Both the position numbers and the translations under genes were made by a program. Below the pieces are notes generated by a model. It was given only the letters and a program-made list of their open reading frames with translations. It was not told the DNA's origin and did not search any database. A stretch of DNA of 64,000 nt, taken from assembly GCA_037447655.1 (NCBI GenBank), contig JBBHKE010002613.1:1-64000 (forward strand), given 5' to 3'. This document shows positions 34,084 to 42,623 of the stretch, piece by piece; position 1 is the stretch's first letter; each line of letters starts with the position of its first letter. Source of the DNA: Zygnema cylindricum (taxonomy: Eukaryota > Streptophyta > Zygnematophyceae > Zygnematales > Zygnemataceae).

Positions 34084-35545
34084 CTAGGACAGCTGTTGAG
34101 ACTAGGTTCTTGCTAAGTTGTGGAATGTAAAGAACGTCTGAGAGTGTTACAATTGAGGCCTTTCCATCAACTAGAACCTTCAAGTCAACAGTTCCAATAA
34201 GACTTGTGGTTTCTACTCTACCATCTCCGTACTCTATCTCAACTGTTGGGATCTTTCTCAGTTTAGTGAACCACCGCTTATCTTTGCACATATGCATTGA
34301 AGCCCCTGAGTGTATGATCCACCCATCCTCGGGTGGATCCCTCTTACCTCCGAAAGCACACTTTTGTCTCCGTGGAATGTCGACATGATTTTCAGTGTTT
34401 TTCGGATTAAGGAGAAGCTCCGCAAGCTCCTCTTCAGGTTCAGTATTTTCTTCCACTTCCTCATCAAGAACTTCAGTCAGCAAAGCCTTTTTCTTTCCTC
34501 CGTCCTTTGAGATTCCTTGGTCATTTTTCAGTCGAAGACCTGCAAGTGTGACACAATCTGCCATATAGTGTCCCGGTTTCTTGCAGAAGTGACATAATCC
34601 TCCTCGAGAAGTTCCTCTCCCCTGTCTATCAAATCTGCCACCTCCTAGTCCTCTTCCACCAAAGTTTCGATAGGGATCTTTCCCTCTCTCCTCATCACGC
34701 TTCCGCCAATCAGCTCCTGCAGACAATGCTTGAACACTTGGACTCCCTCTCCTAAGCTCTATGGTGCTTTCTTTCACTAAAATCATTCTCACAGTGTCAT
34801 CCCAATTCCAATTGCTATCTCCTATGTCCTGCAATCGGTTAATGATATTCTCATACTCTTCAGGTGGTTTCATCATTAATGTGTTCACTCTTTGTCTCTC
34901 AGACCATGAGTTACCAGCACTCTCTAACTCTCCAAACAATGCTCCTAAATCATTGCAATAATTATCCATACTTCTTCCCTTACAAGTATAAGCTGCAATC
35001 TTATTTTCTGCCAATTGTTGCTGCTGCAATGATCCACTTTTATATTTGTTAACTAGTGATATCCAAATCTGAGATGAAGATTTGACATGCATAAGGGGAA
35101 TGGCAATGCCCTTTGCTACACTTTTAAGAATTAAGAGCTTAGCAACCTTGTCTTTGTAGTTCCACTTTTCATACTCTGATCTTTCGGTCTGAACCCTTGT
35201 CGCCGTTGCTAGTGGTGCTGTTGCCGGTATCGCCTTCGGCAATGGTGTTACTTGAGTTGCAACTCCTTCTTTTTCTCCTTCCATGACAATCTCTTCTCCT
35301 TCCTCATCTTCATCCTCGGTGATGGTGGCAGCTGTTCTACCAACTGTAGAGGCGGAGATGCCAGAAAAACGTGTCCCTCCAAACCCAGGTGGAGGTGGGC
35401 ATCGAATTTCTCCGGACAATATGCCCCATAGATGCTTCTCAAATAGTTCTCCCTCCATCATCATTTCCCAATAAAGAAAGTCTGATCCATCAAATATGGG
35501 CAATCTAGAGGGTGGGCCCATAACCTGAAATTCTGTGGTCTCCAT
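34004..35545 (-). CDS. gag: Element A gag-protease, open, starts in the LTR
   Basis: 513 codons. The ATG at 35545 is 20 bp inside the 5' LTR, in the loop of its terminal hairpin; codons 8-12 (VMGPP) are the primer-binding site. Then FDGSDFLYWE (residues 18-27), a copia Gag domain (about 125-240, with DNYCNDLGALF), one CCHC knuckle (C318-C331, CHFCKKPGHYMADC), an acidic linker and the protease motif WIIHSGASMHMC at about 409-420. The catalytic Asp of D-S-G-A is His (residue 412), so the protease should be inactive although the frame is intact. The frame ends in the gag-pre-integrase region by a frame change. Confidence 0.92.
   Translation of the reverse strand: METTEFQVMGPPSRLPIFDGSDFLYWEMMMEGELFEKHLWGILSGEIRCPPPPGFGGTRFSGISASTVGRTAATITEDEDEEGEEIVMEGEKEGVATQVTPLPKAIPATAPLATATRVQTERSEYEKWNYKDKVAKLLILKSVAKGIAIPLMHVKSSSQIWISLVNKYKSGSLQQQQLAENKIAAYTCKGRSMDNYCNDLGALFGELESAGNSWSERQRVNTLMMKPPEEYENIINRLQDIGDSNWNWDDTVRMILVKESTIELRRGSPSVQALSAGADWRKRDEERGKDPYRNFGGRGLGGGRFDRQGRGTSRGGLCHFCKKPGHYMADCVTLAGLRLKNDQGISKDGGKKKALLTEVLDEEVEENTEPEEELAELLLNPKNTENHVDIPRRQKCAFGGKRDPPEDGWIIHSGASMHMCKDKRWFTKLRKIPTVEIEYGDGRVETTSLIGTVDLKVLVDGKASIVTLSDVLYIPQLSKNLVSTAVLDEKEFETGTRKGIFTTSFDNELLFHS
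35511..35525 (-). other. Primer-binding site, half initiator tRNA-Met
   Basis: Minus strand GGTTATGGGCCCACC, perfect complement to the anticodon arm of plant initiator tRNA-Met, directly after the LTR. Confidence 0.9.
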
Positions 35546-36416
35546 TGACCCACAGAATGAGCAACCTATGTAAAGCCTCTAGGATAATATTTTCCACTTT
35601 TACTTTCCCGCTGAATAAGCGCCACCCAGGCACACAAATATTTTGACAACTCTCACCCTTGTGAGGACAAGACTCCCCTGAGTCAAACTTAAAAAGAATC
35701 ACTGAATTTGCTCACCCGAGCAGTAAGTTATGGCTGGTAAAAGATGACCTTTATAGTTACAAGCTCTCTTAGAGAGAGAGGTACCTAAATATTACTAAGT
35801 CTCGGTCTGCCTACTCACGACTACCTACTATTAAACCCTAGTCCAATAGGAACACTATAAAGTACAAGAAGGTACAATGGGCGATGTACTTATTGTACAA
35901 CCATTGTACGACAAGGTCTACAAGGTGACACCTATCATATCGGAAGTCATGGTTCCTCCTCCCATCTTCTCCGGTATCAAATAATGTGGCGCCACGTGGC
36001 ACCGCGTAACGCTGTATCCGTATGCCGCCAAAAAGCTCACTTCGCGTGGTGGCTATAATGCCGGCTGTCCGATCAAAACATATTTTACACTGTTCAGATT
36101 CGCGTACATGCAGAAATTGCTCTTTTTGGTTAGTCTGCTGTTAATTAGCTGCTGCGTTAATGTTTATATATTTATGAAACCCGTCACGTGTATCGTTTCG
36201 TAACGCCTTAATGGTTAAGGCGTGAGGCTATAAAGAATCTAGAGGTCACGGGTTCAAATCTTTACCAAGGCATCATTTTAGCCAAAATACCCTTAACTGC
36301 AAAAACTGCGACTTTCTAAATATGGCGGCAGCCATGTCGCGCCTTTGATCCTTACTCTCTTTCTTTAAAACAAAACTAAAATAGGGAAGTGAACTATTAA
36401 TTACCTCTTTTCAACA
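35526..36416 (-). repeat. 5' LTR of element A
   Basis: 891 bp, plus-strand ends TGAAATTCTGTGG and CTTTTCAACA. Nearly identical to the 3' LTR, so insertion was fairly recent. Confidence 0.94.
36199..36265 (+). other. tRNA-like domain in LTR (antisense)
   Basis: AACGCCTTAATGGTTAAGGC D-arm-like repeat and B-box-like GGGTTCAAATC about 50 bp on. Antisense to its LTR. Confidence 0.6.
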
Positions 36417-36421
36417 ATTAC

Positions 36422-36929
36422 ACGTGTAGCTATTTTATTAGTTTAGGTCTCAGTAGATAACTTTGTGAGTATAAACTTGTAGGACTTAGTTTATTTTATC
36501 ATCAGCTGAGTTTATAAAAGTAATCACAGACTGATTTTTTGCATCTTTGACCTGTCAATGTGATCTCTCTGATTGATATCTTGATATGAAACTTTTTGTG
36601 GATGTTCTATGCTATAGAGACTATATGGTTGTACAGTTTCATTATGTTCTACAGTTTCTTTAGAATTCTGTAAGAGATTTATTTGGTTAGTTTGATAAGC
36701 TGTCAATTGTTTTTGGGAAACTTTGGAGCTCATATCTTTTTGATTCATTTGTGGATGAAGCTGTAACTTTGGGTGGTTATAGTGTTCAGTACATAATGCA
36801 TACTAGTGCAGTTTGAGCTGCTTTTGTATATTGTGGAGTAATTTGTGTTGTCTGAAAAACAACTGTTTTGGGGTAGTCTGTGGGTGTTTTCCGTGAGTAA
36901 TATATGGCTGAAATACGCTATGGAAAGCA
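36422..36929 (+). repeat. LTR of element T, right part
   Basis: Runs to ..ATGGAAAGCA at 36929, directly before a PBS. A TATAAAA box lies at 36513-36519. An ATG at 36904, inside the LTR, opens the gag frame. Confidence 0.7.
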
Positions 36930-38380
36930 GGTTATGGGCCCACTCCCATGGCTACGTATATTTGATGGATCTAACTATCACTACTGGAAGTGTGTGCTTG
37001 AGTGCTACTTCGAGATGATATAACTACTACATGTGGTGGATGTATCTTTGGCCGAAACATCAAGTGGATGGGAAAAGAATAGCCGTGAGTGTCTAAGAGT
37101 AAACAAGAACTCCTTGACAGAGAAATTGGTAATGACAGACCTTAAGTTAAAAAGTACAATTGAACTATGGAAATGTCTAGAACGTAGGTATTCATAGACT
37201 TCTTTGTATCACTGGTTTAGTAAAACCACTAAACTTTTTGGATATAAGTATGTAGGCGCAAGCATGGTGGATTATTGTACTGGTATAGAAAGATTATTTG
37301 CAAAAAATGCTTTGGCAGGAGGAAGCTTTACAAATGCACAACAAGTTGTCTTATTAATAAGAGGCTTACCTAGTGACTATAGAAATACATCAAATAGACT
37401 CGCTCAAATTGATTTAGATGAAGAAGATAGTAAAAAGCTCTTTGAAAGGAATATGGAGGTAGTTTAGGAAAATTAGAAGTAACTATATGTTCGGAAATGG
37501 ACCTGAAAATTGTTTTTACTGTAATGATTTAGGACATACCTTCAGGGTATGTCCATTATATAAAAGTGCATGTGTTACAGGAAAGTTTAGAGATGGATGG
37601 GACAACAACCGAGTTCGACCCTCAACAAGGAGGGAAACAAATGCTTTTTTGAGTGACAGACAAGAATCGACGGATGACAAAACGCTTACTCCTTCCGTCG
37701 CCGAATTATTTTACTTTCCGAATGTCTATGTTCTTCGGAATATGGTGAAAGAGGAAGGAAAGGGAAAATTTGTTGCCACAAAAAATGGAGTGGAGGAAGA
37801 GGTAATAGAAAAGGATTTGTCCACTATCAATATTTTCGATGATAGATTGGTGAGTGACATAAACCTACGAAAAGAAGGGGTTACAGAAATAGGAGGAGTT
37901 GAAGGGAGTGAAGGGCACCCAAAAGTTGAAGTGGAAGGAACTAAAATTAGTGTGGTCATCGAAGATATTGTGGAAGAAAAATAGAGTGAAAAAGATTCGT
38001 TTTTTGTTACTCTTTCTTGTGATAGATTGATGTGTGAGAATGACTTACAAAGGGAAGGGATTCTTGAAGAAACTAGAGATAGAGAAGCAAACTTAAATTT
38101 GGCTGAATAACGTTCTTAGAGATAGAGAATACTAAAATGAAAACATAACTTAGAGAAAAACAAAGAAAAGATGACAAGAAAGGTAGAGTAAATGAGGAAG
38201 ATGATGAGAGATAAAATGGTGAACTCACAAAAGATGGGGAATTATCATCAGAAGTGGAAAAAAATGTGGATTTAAAAATTAATGAACTCAACGAAAGACC
38301 GGTAAAAATTATTAAGAAAATGAGACCTAGAAAAGGAAGTTTATGGGTGCAAAAAAGGTCATAATATTGAAGGAATATGG
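36904..38380 (+). pseudogene. gag: Element T gag (diverged copia lineage)
   Basis: The frame opens in the LTR and passes the PBS as GKQVMGPL, then RIFDGSNYHYWK, the copia Gag N-terminal motif. It continues with in-frame stops near 37021 and 37196 to the Gag domain (SMVDYCTGIERLF, LLIRGLPSDYR). After a frame change a CCHC knuckle, CFYCNDLGHTFRVC, lies at about 37505-37546, followed by a long Lys/Glu-rich tail to the N gap. Sequence identity to the other Gags is low, so this is a separate lineage that keeps the same start architecture. No pol is seen before the gap. Confidence 0.8.
36930..36944 (+). other. Primer-binding site of element T, half initiator tRNA-Met
   Basis: GGTTATGGGCCCACT: 14 of 15 bases as in the main family. 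Confidence 0.8.
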
Positions 38381-38390
38381 NNNNNNNNNN
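38381..38390. other. Assembly gap (10 N)
   Basis: Ten unknown bases; a scaffold join. The sequence to its right is abnormal (next entry). Confidence 0.99.
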
Positions 38391-38653
38391 GTTATCTACT
38401 TGGGTTTAGGTAACTTCCACCCGTGGGATGTCCCACCCGGGTATTGGACGTTAAAACACAGGAGGTAACCTGGTGTCTTATGTCCCTCGGAGATCTATCA
38501 TAAACTGATTGGGTGAAGTTCGGTTTTGGTAACGACGGAACCTTCCGTTTTACTATCAAACTGACGTGGGGATACGTCGTACCTGAGGGAACTCAGGCAT
38601 CGTTTTTCTTAGTGACTTTTGCCGGTTGGTCGGCTATTCAATACTCCGTCATT
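38391..38653. other. Mirror-image sequence, probable assembly artefact
   Basis: Read backwards without complementing, these 263 bases match 38763-39025 base for base wherever I compared them (position i pairs with 77416 minus i). Example: 38582-38597 cctgagggaactcagg is the reversal of 38819-38834 ggactcaagggagtcc. Matching fails exactly at 38654, where normal LTR sequence resumes. Reversal without complement would need DNA of opposite polarity, so no known recombination or replication step makes it. It touches the N gap. Confidence 0.95.
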
Positions 38654-38968
38654 CTCATTGGTCCGTACTTCAGTAGATAGAAGTTATTAGAGAGAATCAG
38701 GACTTAGAAAATTTTGGTAGGTAGTCACCTCTCCCATTGAGAGTTTGTACAAATTGGCATTTTTACTGCCTCATAACTTATCGGCTGGTTGGCCGTTTTC
38801 AGTGATTCTTTTTGCTACGGACTCAAGGGAGTCCATGCTGCATAGGGGTGCAGTCAAACTATCATTTTGCCTTCCAAGGCAGCAATGGTTTTGGCTTGAA
38901 GTGGGTTAGTCAAATACTATCTAGAGGCTCCCTGTATTCTGTGGTCCAATGGAGGACACAAAATTGCA
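38654..38968 (+). repeat. 5' LTR of D, R-U5 side only
   Basis: Matches 45105-45453. Contains the leader hairpins (CGGC/GCCG at 38782-38795; GGACTC/GAGTCC at 38819-38834) and the gag ATG at 38949. The U3 part is lost at the artefact and gap. Confidence 0.85.
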
Positions 38969-40120
38969 GGTTATGGGCCCACCCTGTAGGGTGCCCACCT
39001 TCAATGGATTTGGGTTCATCTATTGGGAAGCCATGATGATGGGAGCTTTGTGCGAAAAACGATACTGGGGTATTGTTAGTGGACAAGTGAAACGTCCACC
39101 TTCAGGAACTCCACCATGATTTAAAGGAGTAAGGTTTCTTGCAGCAACGGCTGCCTTAGCGGAGGATGCAGATGATAGGGACAGCAACATTGTCGAAAAA
39201 GGGAAAGGGAAGGAGACACCCTCACTCCTATTGCCACAGTACCGGGAGAGGCGACCGTGAAGACCGCGCAGAACAATACTCAAATGTGGGAGGATGTAAA
39301 CATGGCTGCCAAGAACTTTATTCTCAGGCACCTCACTCAAGCCTTAGCCACTCCTCATCTTCACATTTACAAGGCCGAGGAGTTATGGGTGAGTTTGGTG
39401 GAGATTTATAGAGCTGGAACTACTCAGGAGCTCCAGTTCGTTGAGCAAAAGCTAGTGAGTTACACTTACAAAGAAAGAAAGATGTTAGATTACTGTAATG
39501 ATCTTTCTTGTTTGTATATGGAGATGGAAAGTGCCGGGTGGACAGGTACAATGAAAATGAAAGTTAACACTCTTATCATGAAGTTAACATATGAGTTCGA
39601 GAACATAGTGTATCGAATACAGAAAATACCTGATAGTTCATGGAAATGGAACATAGTGGTTAGGATGATACTTGTGCAAGAAAACACAATGGAGATTAGG
39701 AGAGGAGGGAAGAGCATTCAAGCTCTAGCAGCAGGAGGGGACTAATGGGGGAAGGACCCGAAGAAACCTTACAAATGGGAAAAGGATCATTCTGGGTGAC
39801 TCAAGCCCCCAAAGGGTCTTTGTCATTTTTACAAAAAGCTGAGACACTTCATCGCAGATTGTGTCAAGCTGTCACAGCTCAGGCTCCAAGAGAACCGTGG
39901 AGGGGGTTCTTTCGGAGGGAAGAAAAAGGCACTTGTGGCTACAAATGTGATACAAGAAACCGAGGATGAGTCCTCGGAGGAGGACGGGGAGCTTCTTCCT
40001 GACGAGAGTTTGGAGGAGGAGGAGATCCCTCGGAAACAGAAGTGTGCCCTTGGAGCCATTCGGGAAGATCCACAGGAAGGATGGATTATTGACTCAAGTG
40101 CATCCACGCATATGTGTCGT
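38949..40120 (+). pseudogene. gag: D gag and protease
   Basis: Starts in the LTR, reads KLQVMGPPC through the PBS, then FNGFGFIYWEAMMMG. A TGA near 39118 (probably from CGA) and a frame change precede a 162-codon stretch from 39257 with the Gag domain (NFILRHLTQALA, MLDYCNDLSCLY). The knuckle is degenerate (CHFYKKLRHFIADC; Cys to Tyr, Gly-His to Arg-His). An acidic linker (EDESSEEDGELL) leads to the protease site WIIDSSASTHMC, where Gly is Ser. A GAA-to-TAA stop follows at about 40126. Confidence 0.88.
38969..38983 (+). other. Primer-binding site, half initiator tRNA-Met
   Basis: GGTTATGGGCCCACC directly after the LTR terminus ..TTGCA. Confidence 0.9.
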
Positions 40121-41165
40121 GATAAATAACTCTTCACTAAGCTAAGAAAGATCCCTACTGTAGAAATAAAGTATGTGGATGGGAGAGTGGTTACTACACA
40201 TCTAGTGGGATCAGTAGATATGAAAGTCTTAGTGGAGAATAAGACTTCTATACTTACATTCTCAGATGTACTCTACATCCCTCAGGTGAGAAAAAATCTT
40301 GTCTCTATGTCTGTGCTAGATGACAAGGAGTTTGATACCTTCACTAGAAAGGGAGTCTTTACAGCTAAGTATGGGGATGAAGTTTACTTCACGACAAATA
40401 AGGGTATACAAGGAATGTTTAGGCTTAACCTAAGTAATGAAAAGAGGAATGCTTATTATGTTGGTGTTCCTAAGTTGATGATTTGGCATAAGCGGTTGGG
40501 GCATGTGCATTTTGATAAGTTGAGGGAAATGAAAAACCTTGGTGTAGTAGAAGGCATTCAGTTTGGGGATAATGAAATGATGGATGATTGTAGTGGTTGT
40601 GCTCAAGGTAAGGCTCACAAACTTCCCTTTCCCAAAGCCGCCACAAATAGAGGTGAGAAAGTGTTAGACTTGGTCCACACAGATATTTGGTGACCAGCAA
40701 AAGTACCTTCGGTTGGTGGAAAGAGGTTTATGATGACAATAACCAATGATTGGTCTAGATACTCTAAAGTCTACTTTCTGAAAACAAAGTCTGAAGCATC
40801 AACTTACTTCAAAGAATATAAAGCCTGGAGTGAGAAGTTGCGTGAAACCCCCATTAAGAGGATAAAGAGTGATAATGGGGGGGAATATACCTCTAACCAG
40901 TTTGAGGAATATCTGAGAGATGAGGGAGTGCAGCACGAGAAAACTGTACCATATAACGTGGAACAAAATGGGGTAGCTGAGAGGTCGAATCAAACACTAG
41001 GAGATAGTGCATGTAGTATGTTGGTAGACAAGAAAAAAGGAAAGAGATTTTGGGTAGAAGCAATGAATTGTGCCAACTACATTAAGAATAGAGTCCTAAC
41101 CTCAGCTATAAAGGGAGTGACACCTTATGAGAGATGGGTTGGAAGGAAACCAGATATCTCATGTT
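40121..41165 (+). pseudogene. pol: D integrase
   Basis: Gag-pre-integrase region (VLYIPQVRKNLVS), zinc site WHKRLGHVH..CSGCAQGKAH, first Asp HTDIW followed by a TGA (Gly codon) at about 40691, then ITNDWSRYSKVYF, second Asp SDNGGEYTSN and Glu motif EQNGVAERSNQTL. Open from 40175 to 40693 and 40730 to 41167 apart from that stop. The C-terminal VFGSQVYSLDT region is missing, replaced by the hairpin segment. Confidence 0.9.
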
Positions 41166-41292
41166 AGGATTTGGTACTGAGAACTCTGGTAGCGACGAGT
41201 CATTCTCGTAGCTAAGGTAGTGACGACCAGCGACGAAGTAGTTTCGTCGCTGGATAGTTGAAGTACCAGCGACGAAGAAGTTTCGTCGGGAT
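41166..41292. repeat. Array of three short hairpins replacing integrase sequence
   Basis: Three successive inverted repeats share the core AGCGACGA: TAGCGACGAG/CTCGTAGCTA, CCAGCGACGAA/TTCGTCGCTGG (perfect, 5-base loop) and CCAGCGACGAA/TTCGTCG. They occupy the place where about 90 bp of integrase should be. Such GCGACGAA-type repeats resemble subterminal repeats of plant CACTA-type DNA transposons as I recall them, but no terminal CACTA or target duplication is seen. Confidence 0.6.
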
Positions 41293-41560
41293 ATGATGAG
41301 GATATTAAGGGATATAGAGTCTATGACTTAGCAAAGAAAGATATAATTTTGGTCAAACACTTAGTTGTCATGGATGAAGGGAAGTCATTTGACCCCTTCA
41401 AATATACAAAGAAGATAAGAATCAGATTTGAGTCTGACATTGAGGAGAACTCGGTCGTTCCCGAAAGGGACATGTGTGAAACCGTGATTGCAGATTCAGG
41501 GGAGATTCAAGATAGAAGAGACTCACCGGAAACCTCACATACTCCTATGGACTTCGAGGA
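41293..41560 (+). pseudogene. pol: D integrase end and RT linker, first part
   Basis: Frame resumes as GYRVYDLAKKDIILVKHL and the linker MDEGKSFDPFKYTKKIRIRFE, to PMDFE at 41560, where an LTR is inserted. The frame continues at 42624 (EEIEEAGQEP). Confidence 0.85.
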
Positions 41561-42623
41561 TGAAATTCTATGGGCTCCATTGCCCACAAAATTCGCAGAT
41601 CCAAAAGAAGCTAATCTAAATAGTACCGACTCTAAGTTGATATAAACCCAAATGAATGATCCCTTGATAATTAAAACCCCAGTACAACTTCACCCCTGTG
41701 AAGATTAGACCTTGTGTGTGCACAGTTCCACCACAAAATGCAAAGCTTGAATATGTGTTTTGGACAGTATTCCCCACTTTGACTTTCCCACTGAATAAGT
41801 GCCACCCTGACACGCAAAAACCTCTGACCGACTACTCCCCTGTGTAGCCTAGACTCCCCTGCGTCTGCAGCAAAAAAAATCAGTGAATTTGCTCAACCGA
41901 GCACTTAGTTATGGCTGGCCAAAGATGACCTTTATAGTTACAAGCTCTTTTAGAGAGAGGTACCTAAAGATCACTAAGTCTTGGTCTGCCTAATCACGAC
42001 TACCTACTACTAAACCCTAGTCCAATAGGAACACTATATTGTACAAGAAGGTACGATGGGCGATATACTTATTGTACGGCCATTGTACGACGTGGTCTAC
42101 AAGGTGACATTTGCCAAATCGGGAGCCATGGTTCCTCCTCTCATCTTCTCCGATATCAAATAATGTGGCGCCACGTGGCACCGCGTGAGGCTATCCCCAA
42201 AGGCCGCCGCCATTCGATCAGTTGTGTTTATACGGCTTCGATTCGCTTCCATGCATGAATTGATTAATGCGCGTTTTCGTTAGTCTGCTGCGAATTAGTC
42301 CTTTAGATCAATAGATAAATATGTGTAAAACATATCATGTATCGTTTCGTTAGTGCCTTAATGGATAAGGCGTAGGTTTACATAGAAACTTGTAGACCCT
42401 AGTTCAAATCCGGTCAGATGCACTATTTTACTAAAACTAGTAAAATACCTTCTAATTCATTTTGCCTCCTTCTAAATGACGCAGCAGCCATTGCCTACCT
42501 TTGGTCCTCTCTTTCTCTCTCTTTACATTCTAACTAGAATATAGAAGTGAACTATTAATTACCTTTTTCCAACACTCTATTTATTTTTCCAATACAGACC
42601 TAGAAAATATATAAATTTCAACA
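41561..42623 (-). repeat. Solo-LTR-like insertion in D, composite end
   Basis: Minus-oriented LTR between perfect GAGGA target duplications (41556-41560 and 42624-42628). Plus-strand ends are TGAAATTCTATGG and ATTTCAACA. An internal A-type end (..CCAACA at 42574) is followed by 49 bp of the end of a different LTR subfamily, so the U3 terminus is a hybrid. Confidence 0.85.
42349..42418 (+). other. tRNA-like domain in LTR (antisense)
   Basis: The clearest A- and B-box pair: TGCCTTAATGGATAAGGCG at 42354-42372, close to the start of plant tRNA-Arg (TGGCCTAATGGATAAGGCG from memory), and AGTTCAAATCC at 42401-42411. Confidence 0.65.

Larger units (their letters stand above)
30208..36416 (-). mobile_element. 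Element A: complete copia retrotransposon, 6.2 kb
   Basis: LTRs of 887 and 891 bp, PBS, gag-protease, integrase, RT-RNase H and polypurine tract on the minus strand. A perfect target-site duplication ATTAC occurs at 30203-30207 and 36417-36421. It is the best preserved element here: gag-protease is open for 513 codons and RT-RNase H for 493, with damage concentrated in integrase and the linker. It is inserted in the LTR of element T. Confidence 0.96.

Noticed and set aside
38391-38653. True inverted repeat or unknown gene beside the gap
   Set aside because: Neither the sequence nor its reverse complement matches the LTR; only the uncomplemented reversal does, which points to an artefact.
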